A stretch of 64,000 nucleotides of DNA from Nitrobacter vulgaris. Lineage in GTDB: Bacteria; Pseudomonadota; Alphaproteobacteria; Rhizobiales; Xanthobacteraceae. How positions within the stretch are numbered: the stretch's first letter is position 1; the number at the start of each line of letters is the position of its first letter. The stretch lies in NCBI RefSeq assembly GCF_002028545.1, contig NZ_MWPQ01000058.1, forward strand, positions 43,293 to 107,292. Direction: 5' to 3'. A program made the translations under genes and the position numbers. The notes under the pieces are model-generated. The model did not search any database. It was not told the DNA's origin and was given only the letters and a program-made list of their open reading frames with translations. Positions 1-8,510 of this stretch are shown here, one piece after another.

Positions 1-2
1 CG

Positions 3-698
3 ACGATCAGGCTTCGGATGCGCAGCCACACACCGCTGCGCGAGGTGGCGCGGACGCTATTCAAAACGTATCGGCAACGCGCGCTGGTGGGCCTTGCGCT
101 GATGACCGCGCAAGCGTTCTTCTACAATGCGATCTTCTTTACTTACGCGCTGGTGCTGTCGACCTTCTACAACATTCCGGCGGAGCGGATCGGCTGGTAC
201 CTTCTGCCGTTCGCGGCGGGTAATTTTCTCGGGCCGTTGCTGCTCGGCCGGCTGTTCGATACCGTCGGACGCCGCGCGATGATCGCGTTCACCTACGGAA
301 TCTCCGGCGTTCTGCTCGCCATAACGGGCTATCTCTTCGCCACCGGCGTTCTGACCGCACAGACCCAGACGATCGCGTGGATGGTCATCTTTTTCTTTGC
401 TTCGCCGGCCGCCAGCTCGGCCTACCTGACCGTGAGCGAGACCTTTCCCCTTGAAGTGCGGGCGCTGGCAATCGCGGTGTTCTATTCTGTGGGGACCGCG
501 ATCGGCGGCGTCGCCGGCCCGACGCTATTTGGTGCCTTGATCGACAGCGGCTCGCGTGACAGCGTATTCGCCGGATACTGTTTCGGGTCGGCGCTAATGA
601 TCGCAGCCGCGCTGATCGGCTGGCGATATGGAATCGCTGCCGAGCGTCAGTCGCTCGAGTCGGTAGCGTCGCCGCTTGCCGTTGTGGAGTCACGATGA
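3..698 (+). CDS. MFS transporter, C-terminal half (cut by window edge)
   Basis: The reading frame is open to the window edge, so the start lies upstream; the first internal ATG is at 18. About 230 residues are visible, with five to six hydrophobic segments. Between two of them is the loop GRLFDTVGRRAM, which resembles the inter-helix signature of major facilitator superfamily transporters. A full MFS protein has about 400-450 residues and 12 segments, so this is roughly the second half. It ends in an ATGA overlap with otsB, which implies co-transcription with the trehalose genes. The substrate cannot be read from this fragment; a sugar or organic acid is possible but is inference. Confidence 0.85.
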   Translation, partial: TIRLRMRSHTPLREVARTLFKTYRQRALVGLALMTAQAFFYNAIFFTYALVLSTFYNIPAERIGWYLLPFAAGNFLGPLLLGRLFDTVGRRAMIAFTYGISGVLLAITGYLFATGVLTAQTQTIAWMVIFFFASPAASSAYLTVSETFPLEVRALAIAVFYSVGTAIGGVAGPTLFGALIDSGSRDSVFAGYCFGSALMIAAALIGWRYGIAAERQSLESVASPLAVVESR

Positions 699-1504
699 AT
701 CAGGATGTAATGGAAAACGTGCCGAACAAAACCGCTTCCGTGACCGACGACCCCGAGCCTCGCGCGCTGCCGCTCGGTACATCTGCGCTGTTGCTCGATA
801 TCGATGGCACACTGCTCGATCTCGCGCCGACGCCCCACGAGGTTTACGTGCCTCCCAAGCTCGCTTCGGCGCTGTCGCGGCTGTTGTCGCGGACGGCTGG
901 CGCGCTGGCGCTGGTCAGTGGTCGATCGCTCAGCGATATCGACCGGATCTTCGCACCGATGCTGTTTCCCGCTGTCGGTGGCCACGGTGCGGAGATGCGG
1001 ATTTCGATCGAAAGCGAAGCCGTGGCCGCGCATGCGCCGCCGATGAATCCGGATTTAATCCAACGTTTTGCAGCGATCGCCGAACTGCATCCCGGCATCC
1101 TGGTAGAGAACAAGGGTTACTCGCTGGCGCTCCATTTCAGAAAAGCGCCGGATGTCGAGCGCGCGATCTATGATCGGGTATCGGCAATACGCGCCGACCT
1201 GCCGAACGCGCCCATAGAGGTGCTGCCAGGCAAGTTCGTCTGCGAGATCAAGCATTCGGGATTTACCAAGGCGACCGGCGTGACCGAACTGATGTCGCAT
1301 AAGCCGTTCAAGGGACGGCGGCCGGTCTTCATCGGCGATGACGTAACCGATGAAACGGTCTTTGCCATCATGCCAGATCTGAACGGCTTGTCGTTCTCCG
1401 TCGGACGGCGGGCTCAAGGCGTGAACGGCCATTTTCAAGCGCCCAGCAACGTCAGGGCTTGGCTGGCCCGTCTGCTCGACGACGAACGAGCGGTCGCTGA
1501 ATGA
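695..1504 (+). CDS. otsB: Trehalose-6-phosphate phosphatase OtsB
   Basis: This 269-residue HAD-superfamily phosphatase should remove phosphate from trehalose 6-phosphate to give trehalose in the cytoplasm. The nucleophile motif DIDGTLLD is at residues 35-42 (D35 nucleophile, D37 acid/base). A trehalose-phosphatase-type segment GGHGAEMR lies near 95-102, and the metal-binding FIGDDVTDE is at 212-220. The length is normal for the family. It overlaps the MFS gene by ATGA at its start and the GH15 gene by ATGA at its end, so the three genes are translationally coupled. OtsA, which makes its substrate, is encoded just downstream. Confidence 0.95.
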   Translation: MNQDVMENVPNKTASVTDDPEPRALPLGTSALLLDIDGTLLDLAPTPHEVYVPPKLASALSRLLSRTAGALALVSGRSLSDIDRIFAPMLFPAVGGHGAEMRISIESEAVAAHAPPMNPDLIQRFAAIAELHPGILVENKGYSLALHFRKAPDVERAIYDRVSAIRADLPNAPIEVLPGKFVCEIKHSGFTKATGVTELMSHKPFKGRRPVFIGDDVTDETVFAIMPDLNGLSFSVGRRAQGVNGHFQAPSNVRAWLARLLDDERAVAE

Positions 1505-3294
1505 CCGATCATGGGCTCGATCTCGCTGTCATCGGCAACTGCCGGACGGCGGCACTCGTCGATCCGACCGCGCGGCTGGTATGGTGGTGTTTCCCGCGCT
1601 TTGACTCGAACCCGGTATTTTCGCGCCTGCTCGCGGGGAACGAAGAAAAGGGTTTCAGCGATGTCGTGCTGGATGGCATGGCCGATTTCCAGTCGGACTA
1701 TGTTCGCAACACCGCGATCGTCTCCACCGTCCTGACCGATACGCACGGCAATGCCGTACGTATCACCGACTTCGCACCGCGTTTCCGGCAATATGGCCGC
1801 ATGTTCCGGCCGCCGCAGTTGTTTCGCATCATCGAGCCTATCGCGGGTCTGCCCCGGATCACGATCCGCATCCGGCCGACGCACGCCTACGGCAAGCCGC
1901 TGGTTCGGCACTCGATGGGCAGCAACCACATCCGCTATTTCGAAGAAGACGGCACCGCGATCCGCGTGACCACCGACGCGCCGCTGGCTCTGATCGAAAA
2001 CGAAACGCCGTTCGTTCTGACGCGGCCGATGTATCTCGTCTTCGGCAACGACGAAGCATTTCCCGGCGATCTGGCGTCAACCGCCCAGCGTTTTGCGGAC
2101 GAAACCAAAACCTACTGGCTGAGCTGGGTGCGTCGTCTTTACATCTCCTATGAATGGCAGGAAGCCATCATCCGCGCTGCCATCACGCTAAAGCTGTCCA
2201 ACTTCGAGGAAACCGGCGGCATCATCGCCGCGCACACCACCTCGATTCCCGAGGCGCCCGGCTCGGGCCGCACCTGGGATTATCGTTATTGCTGGCTACG
2301 CGACGCCTATTTCGTTGTGAAGGCGCTCAATCGCGTCGGTGCGACACGGACGATGGAGGACTTCATCGGTTTTACGCTGTCGCTCGCATCGAATGCCGAG
2401 GAGGATCTCAAGCCGGTCTACAGCGTGGTTCCGAATCTGCCGCTAGATGAGTGGACTGCCGCCGATCTTCAAGGCTATCGCGGCGACGGGCCGGTGCGTG
2501 TCGGCAATGCCGCTGTCGACCAGAAGCAGCACGACACCTATGGCAGCGCCATCCTGGCGGCGCTGCCGCTGTTCTTCGACCGCCGGTTACCGCGTCCCGG
2601 TGACGAAAGCCTGTTCACGCTGCTTGAATCGCTAGGCAACAAGGCGGCCCGCGTTGCGATGACATGTGATGCCGGCATCTGGGAATATCGCGGTCGTCAG
2701 CGTGTCCATACCCACTCCGCAGCGATGTGCTGGGCCGGCGTCAACCGGCTCGCGGCTATCGCGGAACGGCTCGGCCTGCCAGAACGCGCGGCGCACTGGA
2801 ATGCAATCGCTGATCCGTTGCATGCCGAACTGCTCGATCGCGCGTGGAACCCGAAGCGCGAGGCCTTCACCGCGGCATTCGGGTCCGACGATCTCGATGC
2901 GAGCGTGCTGTTGCTACCCGAACTCGGGGTTTGCGAGGTTGACGATCCGCGATTCATCAAGACTGTCGCCGCCATGGAGCGCGAGTTGCTGCGCGAAAAG
3001 CATGTGATGCGTTACGCGGCGGAAGATGACTTTGGTCTTCCCGTGACTGCGTTCCTGATCTGCCGGTTCTGGCTGATTGATGCGTGGTGGTCGCTCGGGC
3101 GGCGCGAGGAAGCGCGTGAGGCCTTTGTGGATGCCCTGGCGCATCGCAATCGCTTCGGGCTGTTATCGGAGGATATCGATCCGAAAACCGGCGCATTATT
3201 TGGGAACTTCCCGCAAACCTACTCCATGGCGGGATTGATCCTCACCGGCATGAAATTATCGCGCAATTGGGAGGATCGATACTGGCGTAGCTGA
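1501..3294 (+). CDS. GH15-family glucosidase (glucoamylase/trehalase-like)
   Basis: This 597-residue protein resembles bacterial glycoside hydrolase family 15 enzymes, an (alpha/alpha)6-barrel family that includes glucoamylases and bacterial trehalases. An N-terminal beta-domain (about 1-230) is followed by the catalytic barrel with RTWDYRYCWLRDAYF starting at residue 257. Near the C-terminus LLSEDIDP (about 555-561) followed by GNFPQTYSMAGLI matches the region of the second catalytic Glu. There is no signal peptide, so it is probably cytoplasmic. Its place between otsB and otsA suggests turnover of trehalose or a related alpha-glucan, but the sequence does not decide between trehalase, glucoamylase and other specificities. 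Confidence 0.9.
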   Translation: MTDHGLDLAVIGNCRTAALVDPTARLVWWCFPRFDSNPVFSRLLAGNEEKGFSDVVLDGMADFQSDYVRNTAIVSTVLTDTHGNAVRITDFAPRFRQYGRMFRPPQLFRIIEPIAGLPRITIRIRPTHAYGKPLVRHSMGSNHIRYFEEDGTAIRVTTDAPLALIENETPFVLTRPMYLVFGNDEAFPGDLASTAQRFADETKTYWLSWVRRLYISYEWQEAIIRAAITLKLSNFEETGGIIAAHTTSIPEAPGSGRTWDYRYCWLRDAYFVVKALNRVGATRTMEDFIGFTLSLASNAEEDLKPVYSVVPNLPLDEWTAADLQGYRGDGPVRVGNAAVDQKQHDTYGSAILAALPLFFDRRLPRPGDESLFTLLESLGNKAARVAMTCDAGIWEYRGRQRVHTHSAAMCWAGVNRLAAIAERLGLPERAAHWNAIADPLHAELLDRAWNPKREAFTAAFGSDDLDASVLLLPELGVCEVDDPRFIKTVAAMERELLREKHVMRYAAEDDFGLPVTAFLICRFWLIDAWWSLGRREEAREAFVDALAHRNRFGLLSEDIDPKTGALFGNFPQTYSMAGLILTGMKLSRNWEDRYWRS

Positions 3295-3335
3295 TCCGAT
3301 GAAAGACACTTCTCGTAAAAAGTGATGAGACAACC

Positions 3336-3375
3336 GTTTCATTCTCAAATGACCGGGAACTTTGAGTTTCATTCT
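3336..3375. repeat. 10-bp direct repeat upstream of otsA
   Basis: GTTTCATTCT occurs at 3336-3345 and again at 3366-3375, exactly 30 bp apart (about three helical turns). It lies upstream of the candidate otsA promoter. The spacing would suit two regulator-binding half-sites on one DNA face, but no known regulator is recognised. Confidence 0.35.
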
Positions 3376-3416
3376 AGACTGCCTGAATTTGGCGTCAATT
3401 TGGTAGGAAAGAGGCA

Positions 3417-3441
3417 GGAACCATATTGATGAACGCGCGTT
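3417..3441 (+). promoter_or_regulatory. Candidate EcfG (general stress response) promoter of otsA
   Basis: GGAAC at 3417-3421 and CGTT at 3438-3441 are separated by 16 bp. This matches the alphaproteobacterial EcfG sigma-factor consensus, GGAAC-N16/17-CGTT. A start site would fall near 3448, leaving a short leader before the ribosome site at 3461-3468 and the GTG start at 3475. Trehalose synthesis genes are known general-stress-response targets in rhizobia. The match is seen directly; activity is inferred. Confidence 0.65.
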
Positions 3442-3474
3442 TATCTGCGGGTGCAAAACCAGGAGGGGATCCTT

Positions 3475-4950
3475 GTGAACCTCGTTGTCGTTTCGAATCG
3501 CGTGGCGCGTGCGCGGGCTAATGAGCCCCTGACAGGCGGCCTAGCGGCGGCGCTGTTACCAGTTGTTGAAAAATCAGGAGCAATTTGGGTAGGTTCCAGC
3601 GGACGGGTACGGGACGGGTTGCACAAGGAACCCTTTGCTGAAGTTGAAGCCCTCGGATCCGGAGCACTTGCATTGCTGGATCTGCCGGCCGCGCACTACG
3701 GCGGATACTACGAAGGCTTCGCGAATTCGGCGTTGTGGCCTGCGCTTCATTCCCGGTCCGATCTCATTCGCGTGTCGCACGAGGACTATCAATCGTATCG
3801 CGAGGTCAATGCCTTCATGGCGAGGGCTCTGATGCGCTTTCGCAAGCCAGACACTGCGTTCTGGATTCAGGATTATCATTTCCTCTCGCTCGGTGCCGAA
3901 CTGCGCGATCTGGGTGTCAGCAATCCGGTCGGTTTCTTCCTGCATACACCCTGGCCGGCTCGCGCCGTCATGGGGGCGGTGCCGCATCATCGCGAATTGA
4001 TCGAAGCGATGCTGGCCTATGATTTGATCGGATTCCAGACCGACGACGACTGCGAAAATTTTCTCAGCTATCTTCAATCGGAACTCGGCCTCAAGATACA
4101 AGACGGCGTCGTGACGTCGCGTTACGGCAAGTCGCGATGCGCCGTATTCCCGATCGGAATCGATGTTGAGAAATTCGCGTTGCAGGCCGCCAAGGCATCC
4201 TCGCATCCCGACGTCTCGCGATTGCGCCGCAGCCTGAACGGAGAACAACTGGCGATCGGCGTCGACCGCCTCGACTATTCGAAGGGCCTTGTGAATCGGA
4301 TCAATGCATTCGATCGCTTGCTGGTCTCGAACCCCGTGCTGAAGCGCACTGTCTCGCTGCTGCAAATTGCGACGCCCTCCCGCGGTATGATCGAGGCCTA
4401 CGGCAATCTGCAGAGCGAGCTTGCGAAACTGGTCACCGACGTCAATGGCCGCCACGGTGAAACCGACTGGATGCCGATCCGCTACCTCAACCGGGGATAC
4501 AGTCAGACCGTGCTGGCCGGCCTCTATCGCACGGCGCGCGTAGGCGTGGTGACGCCGCTGCATGACGGGATGAATCTCGTCGCAAAGGAATATGTGGCCG
4601 CGCAGAATCCCGCCGATCCGGGGGTGCTGGTATTGTCCAAATTTGCGGGCGCGGCGAACGAGTTGCAGACAGCGCTCCTCGTCAACCCTCACGAAATCGA
4701 CGGGATGGCCCGCGCCATTGCCGCCGCATTCGCGATGCCGCTGACAGAACGCAGAACGCGTTGGGAGGCTATGATGCGGAAGCTGCGTGCCGGGACCGTC
4801 CAGCAATGGTTTACGGACTTTTCCGAAGCACTGGAGGAGGCGCGCGTGGCTAACAAAAAGATCGCAAGCGACCGTCCCGCTGCTGCGGTAACACCGAAAT
4901 CATGGCCGCTGCATGTGGTGGGTTCGCGTAGCGGCGCCGGCGTTCACTAG
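3475..4950 (+). CDS. otsA: Trehalose-6-phosphate synthase OtsA
   Basis: This 491-residue GT20 glycosyltransferase should make trehalose 6-phosphate from UDP-glucose and glucose 6-phosphate in the cytoplasm. The N-terminus MNLVVVSNRVA and the following GGLA are the usual substrate-binding loop of the family. VDRLDYSKG at 263-271 holds the conserved Arg and Lys that bind the donor phosphates, and a donor-site segment LHDGMNLVAKEY lies near 362-373. The GTG at 3475 is chosen because AGGAGGGG sits 6 bp upstream. An in-frame GTG at 3451 has no ribosome site and would lie almost on the predicted transcription start. It is separated from the GH15 gene by 180 bp and appears to have its own stress promoter. 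Confidence 0.95.
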   Translation: MNLVVVSNRVARARANEPLTGGLAAALLPVVEKSGAIWVGSSGRVRDGLHKEPFAEVEALGSGALALLDLPAAHYGGYYEGFANSALWPALHSRSDLIRVSHEDYQSYREVNAFMARALMRFRKPDTAFWIQDYHFLSLGAELRDLGVSNPVGFFLHTPWPARAVMGAVPHHRELIEAMLAYDLIGFQTDDDCENFLSYLQSELGLKIQDGVVTSRYGKSRCAVFPIGIDVEKFALQAAKASSHPDVSRLRRSLNGEQLAIGVDRLDYSKGLVNRINAFDRLLVSNPVLKRTVSLLQIATPSRGMIEAYGNLQSELAKLVTDVNGRHGETDWMPIRYLNRGYSQTVLAGLYRTARVGVVTPLHDGMNLVAKEYVAAQNPADPGVLVLSKFAGAANELQTALLVNPHEIDGMARAIAAAFAMPLTERRTRWEAMMRKLRAGTVQQWFTDFSEALEEARVANKKIASDRPAAAVTPKSWPLHVVGSRSGAGVH

Positions 4951-5311
4951 GGCGCTTCAGCTGGAGTCGGAAGAGATTACTAAGGTGATTGACCTGACTT
5001 TTCGGTAAAACGTTTTCAGTGAACTATCCTTTTCCGCTCGAAACGCACATAGAAGCGATTTTTCGCTCGGCAAAGCCGGTAATCCCAACCCGGGGCTTGC
5101 AATCCCGGGATTATCCGCGTTTCGGTCGAGATTCGTCATTTGCAAAATGGTCGCGGGAATCCACAATCGTTTCCGGGACAGCCCCTGAATGGTGAAAACG
5201 TCCTGCTAGGGCCAAGAATAACTGCATCGGTCATACTGTTAGGGAAAATCCCGACGCCACGGCCACCGCTCTCTTGCAAAAACCGGAACACCCCTTCATG
5301 AGAAGGTGCCC
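4951..5311. other. Intergenic, no gene recognised
   Basis: No convincing coding sequence on either strand. It holds a perfect 12-bp palindrome AATCCCGGGATT at 5101-5112 with a partial upstream echo (TAATCCC at 5080-5086), and a small stem-loop around 5054-5067 (AGCG/CGCT arms with a T-rich loop) that could be a weak otsA terminator. Confidence 0.5.
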
Positions 5312-5401
5312 GGAGAGATGGCCGAGTGGCTTAAGGCGCACGCTTGGAAAGCGTGTGTGCGGGAAACCGTACCGTGGGTTCGAATCCCACTCTCTCCGCC
5401 A
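5312..5401 (+). tRNA. tRNA-Ser (anticodon GGA)
   Basis: A complete class II tRNA. The acceptor arms GGAGAGA (5312-5318) and TCTCTCC (5391-5397) pair, followed by discriminator G and an encoded CCA. The anticodon stem-loop CGCTTGGAAAGCG gives anticodon GGA. A long variable arm and the T-loop GGTTCGAATCC are present. Its last 14 bases recur at 21397-21410 (see findings). Confidence 0.97.
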
Positions 5402-5674
5402 CCCAGCGTCAGAAATCGTTATAAATCAGCACGTTACGAGTCAGGCAGCTTGCCGTCCCATACTTCAGCCCATATTCGGTTCGTGACGTGAAAAGAGTCG
5501 TCGGTAGGTATTGCCTTCAGCGGCGCGTCGAGCATGATATGCGGCTCAACGGCAATAGGAAACCGAGGAGCCGCCGAGCGCCTGGGTAAGGGCATGCGAT
5601 CGGCGGTGACCTGAGTGGTTGATCCCCTCATCCGCGACATCGTCGTGACCAAGATGGATCAGCCGGCCGGTAAG

Positions 5675-6147
5675 CTAGCAGCTTTTAAAACGCCAATTGT
5701 CGTTACCGGCCTCTACGAGGTCGCAGCGGTGGGTAAGCCGATCGAGCAGCGCAGTGGTCATCTTGGCGCCGCCGAACACGCTGGGCCACTCTCCGAAGGA
5801 AAAAAGGTTGGTGGTGAGGATGACGGATGTGCGCTCGTCAAGCCGGCTGATGAGGTGGAACAGAAGCTGGTCGGCCGGATTGAGCGAACGGTAGGTAACC
5901 CAATTCGTCGAGAACGATGAAGTCCATTCGAGTTAGATGTTCGGCGAGCCTGCACTGATGTCCGTTGCGGGTCTTGCTTTCGAGACGGTTGACGAGGTCG
6001 ACCACGTTGTAGACGCAACCGCGCGCGCCGGAGCGGATGCAGCTTCTGACGATTGCGATGGCCAGATTGGTCTTTCCGGTACCGGTACCGCCGACCAGGA
6101 CAGCGATGCGTTGCTGGGCGATGAAGCCGCCGCCGGATACAATGCAA
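5675..6147 (-). pseudogene. istB: IS21-family istB remnant, frameshifted
   Basis: Reading leftward, the DNA encodes a recognisable IstB helper ATPase of IS21-type elements. Walker A GGTGTGKT is followed by LRCVYN-type sequence, Walker [13 protein letters not shown], then [21 protein letters not shown] and a C-terminal NDNWRFKSC before a stop. These pieces lie in different frames: at least three indels after LPFAQSG are needed to restore the alignment, and about 100 N-terminal residues and the partner istA are absent. It is therefore a dead IS relic. It lies 270 bp after tRNA-Ser, in a strip of decayed DNA. Confidence 0.8.
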
Positions 6148-6187
6148 CGTGATCGGAAAATGCTCTAGACGACAGCGTGCTCGGCCT

Positions 6188-6568
6188 TCATTGAGCTTTG
6201 CTCCTGTGTTTGCGCTCGGAAACCTCGATGCAGCGCTTGCGGTCCACTATGATGCCAGGAAGCCCATCGAGATAATCCGGCAACCAGCAGCTCCCGGTGC
6301 CTCGCCCATGATGGTTCCGAAACAACACGGCGGCGGCATCCGCCTTGCTGTGGCAGTTGGCGATGTCGCGCACCAGAACCTGCACGATCACGCTCGTTGC
6401 TTCGTCCACGGCATGCCAGCGCTTTTTCCAGCCGATAAGGAACGGGTGCCTGCGTCGCTCGGTCTCGTCATCCGTCAGCTTCCGTAGAACATCAAGGCGG
6501 AGATCAGCGGGAACGCAAGCAAGTGCGGTTTCCATGGCTGCGGTCCAAGTGTCGACAGTCTCTGTCAT
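6188..6568 (-). CDS. Hypothetical protein, 126 residues
   Basis: An intact reading frame with ordinary amino-acid composition (several Trp, a helical charged N-terminal half), starting MTETVDTWTAAMETAL. I do not recognise the family. It has no signal peptide or membrane segment. It lies directly upstream of the istB remnant on the same strand, so it may be cargo or debris of the same mobile element, or unrelated. No good ribosome site was identified. Confidence 0.4.
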   Translation of the reverse strand: MTETVDTWTAAMETALACVPADLRLDVLRKLTDDETERRRHPFLIGWKKRWHAVDEATSVIVQVLVRDIANCHSKADAAAVLFRNHHGRGTGSCWLPDYLDGLPGIIVDRKRCIEVSERKHRSKAQ

Positions 6569-6805
6569 CGAGTCATTCCTCTACATTGCCGGCTGGCTGA
6601 GCGGTCGTGAGGGTGGTTCCTCGATCGTCTATAGACGATTGAGGATAGGCGCACGCACCTACGTATGATTACGACGAACCCGTCATACCCGTCAGGTTTA
6701 GTTTGGACCATTGTGGTAAGCTGATTGACAATTAGACTCGACCGAGGAGCATTCGTATTCCGTCCTGTCGACAAAATAGGCGCTGATCTCCGAAACTATT
6801 GCCTA

Positions 6806-7000
6806 ATGTCCACCTTCGCAACGCTCCTCCTAGTCTCAGTTTTCGCGAGCAACTTTGCGCCGGCACGTGCCGAGGCGCCTCGTCACTTCAGTATGATTGC
6901 AAGAAAAAACCTCTCCCCGCTTGGAGCAATACACTTCTCGCCGAAAGAGCGATGCGTGCTCGCATGGCGTCATGTCTGCGCCTGCAATATCAAAGCTTGA
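6806..7000 (+). CDS. Possible small secreted protein
   Basis: Sixty-four codons from an ATG at 6806. The first 23 residues (MSTFATLLLVSVFASNFAPA) look like a signal peptide with an RAEA-type cleavage region. The rest has no recognisable domain and includes three cysteines near the end. It sits in a strip of pseudogenes, so it may be a fragment of a once longer gene. The support is only the signal-peptide-like start. Confidence 0.25.
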   Translation: MSTFATLLLVSVFASNFAPARAEAPRHFSMIARKNLSPLGAIHFSPKERCVLAWRHVCACNIKA

Positions 7001-7550
7001 AAAAACTTCTGAGCCTTATCCGCATTCTTGCATTTGTCTGTGCCATCGTCGGAAAGTAGCATCATATTTGGGCTGTCTGGCATTGCAACACCGCTTCGGG
7101 TACAAAATCTTCCGGGATTTTAATGTCTAGTATGACTGGCGTGTTGTCGCCCTCCTTGCCTCTCCAGGTGCAAAGGACGAATGGCGGATGGATATCCAAC
7201 TTCTCCGCTTTGCCGTGCGACTTGGTCCGGCTTTATCGCTGGTTCCCGTCTATCCTTAATCATCCGCCCTACGCTTGGCACGGCCCTCAATGGTGCGCAT
7301 GGCAGCCTCGTGCTCAATGCCTCCGGCGCCTTTACCTACACCGTCCATGGGCCACTTTTACTGCTCCCGCTGAGAATCCTAAAAACCCGCGGCTAGCTGG
7401 CGCGCTTGATGGCATCTGCATCTAGCGCGACCGTCACGGTTCGTGGTAAATTTGATAAGGAGAGCGCGAGAGCCATCGGCAAGTGCGCGCACCGTCACTC
7501 GTCGAACCTCCGCGCTACCCTCGGGCCTTCATTGAGGGAGGCGCCGCGCA
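7001..7550. other. Decayed intergenic strip
   Basis: No intact gene. The only recognisable piece is a VCBS-like coding scrap at about 7265-7354, described separately. The rest shows no family I can name. Confidence 0.5.
7265..7354 (+). pseudogene. VCBS/cadherin-like repeat scrap of a large adhesin
   Basis: In one frame the DNA reads ALNGAHGSLVLNASGAFTYTV. This resembles the repeat unit of VCBS/RTX-type surface adhesins, in which a G-x-L-x-L-N-x-x-G-x-(Y/F)-x-Y pattern recurs. Only about one unit is present, with no start, secretion signal or further repeats, so it can only be a fragment. Confidence 0.35.
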
Positions 7551-7831
7551 ATGGCCATCGATTTCAGGCTGACGACAGAACAGCAGAATCTGCGGGAGAC
7601 CGCGCGTGACTTCGCGCAGAGCTTGTTTGCACCGCTAGTTCCCGATGCAGACGCAACGCGAAGCCCGCATGAGGCCTTCGCCAAGATCAAGCCGGCAATA
7701 CCGAGTCTTATAAGCTTGAGTTCGCTATGGGCTTCCTCCCCAAGGGTAGCGGCAGCAAGTTCGACCTCCAGTTGGCCGCCAAGGAGATTTGCACCGTCGA
7801 CCCGGACTTCGCGACGAACGGCACAACGTGA
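7551..7831 (+). pseudogene. Acyl-CoA dehydrogenase N-terminal remnant, frameshifted
   Basis: The start ATG at 7551 gives an acyl-CoA dehydrogenase N-terminus (MAIDFRLTTEQQNLRETARD). After about 50 codons the similarity moves to another frame at about 7703, where it continues as SYKLEFAMGFLPKGSG and then LQLAAKEICTVDPDFAT before a stop at 7829-7831. Only about 90 of the roughly 380 residues expected are left, so this is a truncated, frameshifted relic. Confidence 0.75.
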
Positions 7832-7987
7832 TGGCCTAGCGCGCGGTCCGGAGCGGGCAGACGATTCGCGGGCGGAGCGAAGGTCGAGGCCCAGCGATGG
7901 GCCGTCGCGGCCTCTGACGGCTGCGGGCCGGTGGGTAAGGGGGGACTGGCTGCCAAGCCAAAATCCTGAACTGTCTTGGAGCATACA

Positions 7988-8428
7988 ATGTCCCCTGAAC
8001 AGAAGGCACTCGTGAAAGAAACGTGGCAGAAGCTTGAGCCAATGGCAGACGCGGCGACGCGCCTGTTCTACGATCGGCTTTTTGAGATCGACGCAACAAC
8101 GCGGCAGCTCTTCAAGACAACCGACCTAACGGAGCAGCGCCGGAAGCTCTTTCAAACCCTCACGATGATCGTAGGGGGGCTCGATCATCTCGAGACGCTT
8201 GTTCCGACCATTGAAGATCTGGGCCGCCGCCATGCCCAATTCGGAGTCACCGACGCTCATTACGAAACGGTCGGTGCGGCTCTGTTGTGGACGCTGGAGC
8301 AAGGGCTCGGATCGGGGTGGACGCCGGAGGTGAAAGGTGCCTGGTCTAGCGCTTATGCCCTACTGGCCGATATCATGCGCGCAGCTGCTGCTCGGTCCAC
8401 TGCCTCAACGGCGACAGCAAACCCTTAA
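7988..8428 (+). CDS. Single-domain globin
   Basis: A 146-residue bacterial globin of the single-domain (flavohaemoglobin-like, Vitreoscilla-type) class. It should bind haem and O2 or NO in the cytoplasm. F42 sits at the CD1-like position (LFKTTD) and H82 in GRRHAQFGV fits the proximal F8 haem ligand. The following stretch GAALLWTLEQGLG fits the G helix of this class. There is no reductase domain. ATG 7988 is chosen; an in-frame TTG at 7976 would add only four residues. It lies between an acyl-CoA dehydrogenase relic and the paa cluster. A role in O2 supply to the paa epoxidase is possible but is inference. Confidence 0.85.
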   Translation: MSPEQKALVKETWQKLEPMADAATRLFYDRLFEIDATTRQLFKTTDLTEQRRKLFQTLTMIVGGLDHLETLVPTIEDLGRRHAQFGVTDAHYETVGAALLWTLEQGLGSGWTPEVKGAWSSAYALLADIMRAAAARSTASTATANP

Positions 8429-8510
8429 TCGACGTCAGGCTCGACAACAGGTCAGGTCAACATCATCGTCTTCTGAAACCCCGCACGTTTCCTGTGCCGT
8501 CCTGCCCAGT

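Noticed and set aside
3574..4806. 410-codon open frame antisense to otsA
   Set aside because: It is the mirror of a well-identified gene; the long opposite frame is a high-GC codon-bias effect.
4957..5166. Open frame of 69 codons on the minus strand after otsA
   Set aside because: No ribosome site, no recognisable domain, and it overlaps a palindromic non-coding stretch.
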